A stretch of DNA of 17,386 bases from Actinomycetota bacterium (GTDB taxonomy: Bacteria > Actinomycetota > Actinomycetes > Streptosporangiales > Streptosporangiaceae): assembly GCA_003140115.1 (NCBI GenBank), contig PLIQ01000397.1:1836-19221 (forward strand), read 5' to 3'. This document shows positions 13,308 through 17,386 of this stretch, piece after piece. The notes below the pieces were generated by a model. It did no database searches. It was not told where the DNA came from and was given only the letters and a program-made list of their open reading frames with translations. Every line of letters begins with the position of its first letter. The first letter of the stretch is position 1. Position numbers and translations under genes: made by a program.

Positions 13308-14944
13308 CGTACGGACAGGAACGGCTCAAGCCCTTTCCTGGTGGCCAGGACAATGAGCCGGTCGCCGGGGGCCAGCCGGTAGTCCCGACGCGGCGACCAG
13401 TCCAGCCCGGCGGACCCGCTGACCTGGCGGGCGAGCACCCGCGCCTGCCCGTCTTGTTCGGTATCGCCGAGGAGGCTCCCGGTCAGCCCGGCCTGATCGG
13501 CGACCCGGACATCGGCGATCAGCAGCACGTGGCGGCCCACCGCAATGGTCCGCAGCACCTGGTGCTCGAGCATGGCGGCGGCGAAGGCCGGCGCGGCCAG
13601 GTACGGCACACTGCGCGAGACCGTGTTGGCGATCGTCTTGCCCAGCCGCTCGGCCAGGTCGTCGTCGGCGAGGCGCAGCACGATACGCATGTCCTCGCGG
13701 AGCGAGCGGGCGTTCAGCGCGGTCTCCAGGTTGACGACATCCGAGCTGGTCACCGAGACCAGCGCGATGCAGGTGTCCAGGCTGGCCTGGCGCAGGGTCT
13801 CCTCGCGGAACGCGTCGCCGATCACCACCGGGAGACCGAGCTGGCGGGCCAGGGGGATGCCGGGGGCGTTCGGCTGGTTGTCGATGCAGACCACGTCGAA
13901 GCCCAGGTCGTGCAGTTGGCCGGTGACGCTGGTGCCGACGTTGCCGAGCCCCACTACGATGACGTGGCCGCCGGGGGGCCGCGGCGCGCGGCGGATGGTG
14001 CCAGTCAACCGGGCGCCCACGATGATGGCGGTTACCACCGGGATGAAGGCCAGTCCGTCGAAGGTAAGCAGCACCTGCGAGATCTTCTCGACTCCCGTGT
14101 CATGGGTCTGGGTGAGCGCCGACCCAGTAAGGTCCATCAGCGTGAGGTACACCGCGTTGGTGAAGGAGTAGCGGACGAAGTTCAGCGCGAAGCCCGCCAC
14201 GATGATGGCGAGCAGCACGGTGAACAACACCCCGAACTTGTTCATGACCATCCGGCGGAGCACGCCCGCGGCGACGCGCACCGGATCCCGGCGCCGGGTG
14301 AGCGGGTTGCGCGGCGTCCCGTCCGCCACGGCCAGCACTAGGTCCACGCCCGCGGTGCCGGGCGGCACGAGCCGGGGCGCGGCCGTGTCGTCGGCCGGTG
14401 CCACCAGGCCGCACAGCACATGGCTGCCCGTCACGTCGCCTGGCCGCGCGACGTATATGGTGCGCCGCTGGACCCGGATGTGGCTGGGGGCCGGCTCGCC
14501 AAGCGCGGCGGCCACGAACGACGGTGCCGACATCGCGGTCCCGGACAGCACCGTGCAGTCGGGGAACAGCATCCGGATGTGGTCGCCGAGGCGCCGGTTG
14601 TAGATGGCGAGCACTAGGCGGAGAGCGGGATTGAGCTCCTGGGCCCGCAGGCCGGCATGGAAGTTCCCGACGTCGTCCTGCCAGAGGACCGCCAGGGCGC
14701 GGGCGGCCTGGACGTCCGCGTCGGTGAAGGCCTGGATGCTGAGCTCAGGATGCTCGAGCACGCGGACCCGCGGCAGCGCGCCGATCTGGGGCCCGTAGTT
14801 GCGCTGCCTGGACGGCAGCAAGACGGTCACCCGCTCGGCGTACCTGGAGGTCAGTTCTTGCGTGATGCGATAGGCCAGCGGCCCGTCGCCGCACACGATG
14901 AAGTGATCGCCGTGACGCTCCGCGCGCCGGGAAAGCGCAGGCAT
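13304..14944 (-). CDS. Two-RCK (TrkA-N) membrane protein, ion-channel-like without a filter
   Basis: 546 residues with the order RCK-N, two membrane helices, RCK-N, TrkA-C-like. The first Rossmann domain (about 14-130, 'HFIVCGDGPLA') has a degenerate nucleotide loop; the second (about 326-450) keeps 'VVGLGNVG' (residues 330-337) and 'CIDNQPN', consistent with NAD(H) binding. Transmembrane helices are at about 237-257 and 292-312. The segment between them ('YLTLMDLTGSALTQTHD') sits where a potassium channel has TVGYG, but no such filter is present. It may be a divergent channel (CASTOR/POLLUX-like layout) or a regulatory membrane protein. The ATG at 14944 lies in a 142-base gap shared with the ABC exporter, where no clear promoter is seen. 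Confidence 0.82.
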   Translation of the reverse strand: MPALSRRAERHGDHFIVCGDGPLAYRITQELTSRYAERVTVLLPSRQRNYGPQIGALPRVRVLEHPELSIQAFTDADVQAARALAVLWQDDVGNFHAGLRAQELNPALRLVLAIYNRRLGDHIRMLFPDCTVLSGTAMSAPSFVAAALGEPAPSHIRVQRRTIYVARPGDVTGSHVLCGLVAPADDTAAPRLVPPGTAGVDLVLAVADGTPRNPLTRRRDPVRVAAGVLRRMVMNKFGVLFTVLLAIIVAGFALNFVRYSFTNAVYLTLMDLTGSALTQTHDTGVEKISQVLLTFDGLAFIPVVTAIIVGARLTGTIRRAPRPPGGHVIVVGLGNVGTSVTGQLHDLGFDVVCIDNQPNAPGIPLARQLGLPVVIGDAFREETLRQASLDTCIALVSVTSSDVVNLETALNARSLREDMRIVLRLADDDLAERLGKTIANTVSRSVPYLAAPAFAAAMLEHQVLRTIAVGRHVLLIADVRVADQAGLTGSLLGDTEQDGQARVLARQVSGSAGLDWSPRRDYRLAPGDRLIVLATRKGLEPFLSVR

Positions 14945-15086
14945 GCGGCGATCATAGTGGCCACCACAACGGGCGATACGGGCTCCGGGGACGCGGTGCG
15001 GGTCAGATGGTTAGCGAGGGAAATGAACGGACAGGTCGAGTTGTTGGCTTTGCTACGGGGAAAGTCAGCGAGGTGGGGCGGTAGCA

Positions 15087-17386
15087 CTGTCAGCGAGGAC
15101 AGGGAACACGACGGTCAAGAGGGATCCGGAATCCGGGTGGCTGCGGCGGCTGGCCGCGTACAGCTGGCGTTACCGCAGGAACGTGTTGATCGGGCTGGGC
15201 GGCGCGCTGGTGACCGCGCTGGCCACGGCGGCGATCCCGCTGGTACAGCGGCGGATCATCGACGACGTCATCGTGACGCACCGGGAGTCGATCTGGCCGC
15301 TGGCCGGGTTGCTGCTGGTGGTGGCCGCGGTGAACTTCGTCGGCATCTACCTGCGCCGGTACCGCGGCGGCCGGGTGTCGCTTGACGTCCAGCACGACCT
15401 GCGGACCGAGCTGTTCGACTCGCTATCGCGGCTGGACGGCGCGCGGCAAGACGAGATCCGCACCGGGCAGCTGGTCGGCCGGTCCATCTCCGACCTGAAC
15501 ATGGTGCAGGGCATCATGTCGATGGTCCCGGTCACGCTCGGCAACGTCGTGCTGTTCGTCGTCTCGCTGGGCGTCATGGTGGTCCTGTCGCCGGTGCTCA
15601 CCTTGGTGACCGTCGCCGTGACGCCCGCGCTGTGGCTGATCGCGCTGGCGTCCCGGCGCAGGCTGTTCCCCGCGAGCTGGGACGCGCAGCAGCAGTCCGG
15701 CGAGGTGGTCGGCCTGGTCGACGAGGCCATCGGCGGCGTGCGCGTGGTCAAGGGCTTCGGCCAGGAGGAGCAGGAACAAGAGCAGCTGGAAGCGGCGGGC
15801 GCGCACCTGTTCGCGTCCCGGCTGCGGATGATCCGGCTGACGGCCAGATACAACCCCGCGCTGACCGCCATCCCGTCCCTCGGCCTGGTCGGCGTGCTCG
15901 CGCTGGGTGGCTGGCTGGCCATCCACGGCTCGATCACACTGGGCACGTTCCTCGCGTTCTCCGCCTATCTGGCCCAGCTGGCCGGCCCGGTGCGCATGCT
16001 GACCTACATGATCACGCTCGGGCAGGAGGCCCGGGGCAGCGTGATCCGGGTCTTCGACATCATCGACGCACAGCCCGTCATCGCGGACCTCCCGGACGCG
16101 ATCGAGCTGCCGCCGGACGCGGCCGGGCTCAGCTTCGACGACGTCCGGTTCGAGTACGTGCCCAACGAGCCGGTGCTGCGGGGCCTGTCCTTCGAGGTCG
16201 AGCCCGGCGAGACGGTCGCCGTGGTCGGCGCGTCCGGTTCGGGCAAGTCCACCTTGGCCCTGCTGCTGCCGCGGTTCTACGACCCGCAGGCCGGCTCGGT
16301 CCGCATCGGCTCCTACGACGTCGCCGACGTGACCCGCGACTCGCTGCGCGCCGCGATCGGGCTGGTCATGGAGGACAGCTTCCTGTTCTCCACCACGGTA
16401 CGGGCCAACCTCGCCTACGGCCGGCCGGACGCCACCGAGGCAGAGATCCTCGCCGCGGCCCAGGCCGCGCAGGCCCACGAGTTCATCGTCAAGCTCCCCC
16501 AGGGTTACGACACAGTGGTCGGCGAACAGGGCCTGACCCTATCCGGCGGGCAGCGGCAGCGGGTAGCCCTGGCCCGGGCCCTGGTCACCGATCCGCGGGT
16601 GCTGATCCTCGACGACGCGACCTCGGCCATCGACCCGCGCCTGGAGGCGGAGATCCACACCGCGCTGCGCGAGGTGATGCGGGGCCGCACCACGCTGATC
16701 ATCGCGCACCGCAGGTCGACGCTGAACCTGGCCGACCGGATCGTGGTCCTGGACCAGGGCCGGGTCGCCGACAGCGGCACACACGAGGAACTGACCGAGC
16801 GCTGCCCGCTGTACCGGCAGCTCATCACCGGCGAGGAGGCTGGCGCCGAGTCCGGCGTGCGGCTGATCCGGCCGCGTCAGACGCAGACCGTGGAGGACCT
16901 GCTCGGCGGGGAGGGCGCGGGCGCTTCGGCGCGCGCCCGGGCCGCGATCGGGGCCGCCCGCGGGCAAATGGGCGGGACGTTCGAGAGCCTGCCGCCGTCG
17001 CCGGAGCTGCTGGCCCAGGTCGCGGCGCTGCCGCCGGCTAAGGACGTGCCGGACGTGGACATCGCCCGGGCGCGTGCCGAGGACCGGCACTTCACGCTGG
17101 GCCGGCTGCTCAAGCCGCTCGCCGCCGCGCTGGTCATCGGGCTGGTCCTGGACGGCCTGGACGCGCTGGCCGGACTGGCGCTGCCCGCGCTGGTCAGGGG
17201 CGGCATCGACCAAGGCGTGCAGACCAAGGTGTTTCACGCCGTCGTGGTGGTCTCGCTCATCGGGCTGGCCATCGTGCTGGCCGACTGGGTGGTGAACATC
17301 TTCGAGACCATGGTGGTCGGCCGCAACGGCGAACGCCTGCTGTACATCTTGCGGGTCAAGCTGTTCGCCCAGCTGCAGCGCCTCGG
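15087..17386 (+). CDS. Fused double ABC exporter, 5' part (TMD1-NBD1-start of TMD2)
   Basis: A multidrug/lipid-type ABC exporter with both halves on one chain, truncated by the window edge. TMD1 covers about residues 30-330. NBD1 has Walker A 'GASGSGKS' (381-388), signature 'LSGGQ' (485-489), Walker B ending Asp509-Asp510 in 'LILDDATS', and the H-loop 'IIAHR'. A linker of about 80 residues then leads to a second membrane domain from about residue 670. The Q-loop position is Glu429 and the Walker B glutamate is Asp510, both marks of a weak ATP site. After an in-frame TGA at 15024 there is no ATG, GTG or TTG before GTG 15183, which would cut off the conserved elbow helix ('WLRRLAAYSWRYRR'). CTG at 15087 is used provisionally. 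Confidence 0.85.
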   Translation, partial: MSARTGNTTVKRDPESGWLRRLAAYSWRYRRNVLIGLGGALVTALATAAIPLVQRRIIDDVIVTHRESIWPLAGLLLVVAAVNFVGIYLRRYRGGRVSLDVQHDLRTELFDSLSRLDGARQDEIRTGQLVGRSISDLNMVQGIMSMVPVTLGNVVLFVVSLGVMVVLSPVLTLVTVAVTPALWLIALASRRRLFPASWDAQQQSGEVVGLVDEAIGGVRVVKGFGQEEQEQEQLEAAGAHLFASRLRMIRLTARYNPALTAIPSLGLVGVLALGGWLAIHGSITLGTFLAFSAYLAQLAGPVRMLTYMITLGQEARGSVIRVFDIIDAQPVIADLPDAIELPPDAAGLSFDDVRFEYVPNEPVLRGLSFEVEPGETVAVVGASGSGKSTLALLLPRFYDPQAGSVRIGSYDVADVTRDSLRAAIGLVMEDSFLFSTTVRANLAYGRPDATEAEILAAAQAAQAHEFIVKLPQGYDTVVGEQGLTLSGGQRQRVALARALVTDPRVLILDDATSAIDPRLEAEIHTALREVMRGRTTLIIAHRRSTLNLADRIVVLDQGRVADSGTHEELTERCPLYRQLITGEEAGAESGVRLIRPRQTQTVEDLLGGEGAGASARARAAIGAARGQMGGTFESLPPSPELLAQVAALPPAKDVPDVDIARARAEDRHFTLGRLLKPLAAALVIGLVLDGLDALAGLALPALVRGGIDQGVQTKVFHAVVVVSLIGLAIVLADWVVNIFETMVVGRNGERLLYILRVKLFAQLQRL

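Noticed and set aside
15423..16478. 351-residue minus-strand frame opposite the ABC exporter
   Set aside because: It is an antisense shadow caused by high GC at third positions, rich in Gly/Arg/Gln/His with no motif, while the plus strand encodes Walker A and transmembrane helices.
15632..17041. 469-residue plus-strand frame inside the ABC exporter
   Set aside because: It is shifted relative to the frame carrying Walker A, LSGGQ and Walker B, and its translation is Arg/Gly/Pro-rich noise.

Overview
This window looks like chromosomal DNA from a high-GC actinomycete. The sequence is GC-rich throughout, third codon positions are strongly G/C, GTG starts are common, and the gene content is typical of actinobacteria: a SigK/RskA pair, a DUF6069 membrane protein, an HbhA/phasin-like protein with an Ala/Pro/Lys tail, and a fused double ABC exporter. 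Genus cannot be fixed from the sequence alone. I see no rRNA, tRNA, insertion sequence, prophage or CRISPR array, and base composition is even apart from one AT-richer promoter region near 10.29-10.36 kb.

Left part (1-4747): the 3' end of a MetE/UROD-fold protein is followed by a convergent HAD hydrolase and a divergent MOSC-domain protein. The MOSC gene runs tail-to-tail into a compact minus-strand operon (4219 down to 1927) of a gamma-carbonic-anhydrase-like hexapeptide protein, a class II aldolase/adducin-family protein and a threonine-aldolase-like PLP lyase. Upstream of the operon lies a small membrane-anchored Ser/Pro/Ala-rich protein of unknown function.

Centre (4770-9588): a minus-strand unit sigK - rskA - FGGY sugar kinase faces a plus-strand membrane-anchored molybdopterin oxidoreductase. 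The two divergent start regions carry the same promoter elements (CGGCAAACC, a 15-16 base spacer, then CGAATA). In each case the start codon sits exactly where transcription should begin. This points to SigK driving both its own operon and the oxidoreductase from leaderless transcripts. The kinase has no ATG/GTG/TTG near its Shine-Dalgarno sequence and probably starts at CTG.

Right part (9709-17386): a DUF6069 membrane protein is followed by a hairpin, then a near-consensus housekeeping promoter with an overlapping inverted repeat ahead of the HbhA/phasin-like gene. Next come a MmcQ/YjbR-fold protein, a YtcJ-type amidohydrolase, a two-RCK membrane protein that lacks the potassium-channel filter, and the 5' part of a fused ABC exporter that runs off the window. 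The exporter also has no ordinary start codon, and its first nucleotide-binding domain carries substitutions typical of a degenerate ATP site.

Nothing here is a clearly recognisable new defence or biosynthetic system. The most interesting signals are the paired SigK promoters, the two genes without canonical start codons, the three-enzyme operon, and the channel-like protein without a filter.
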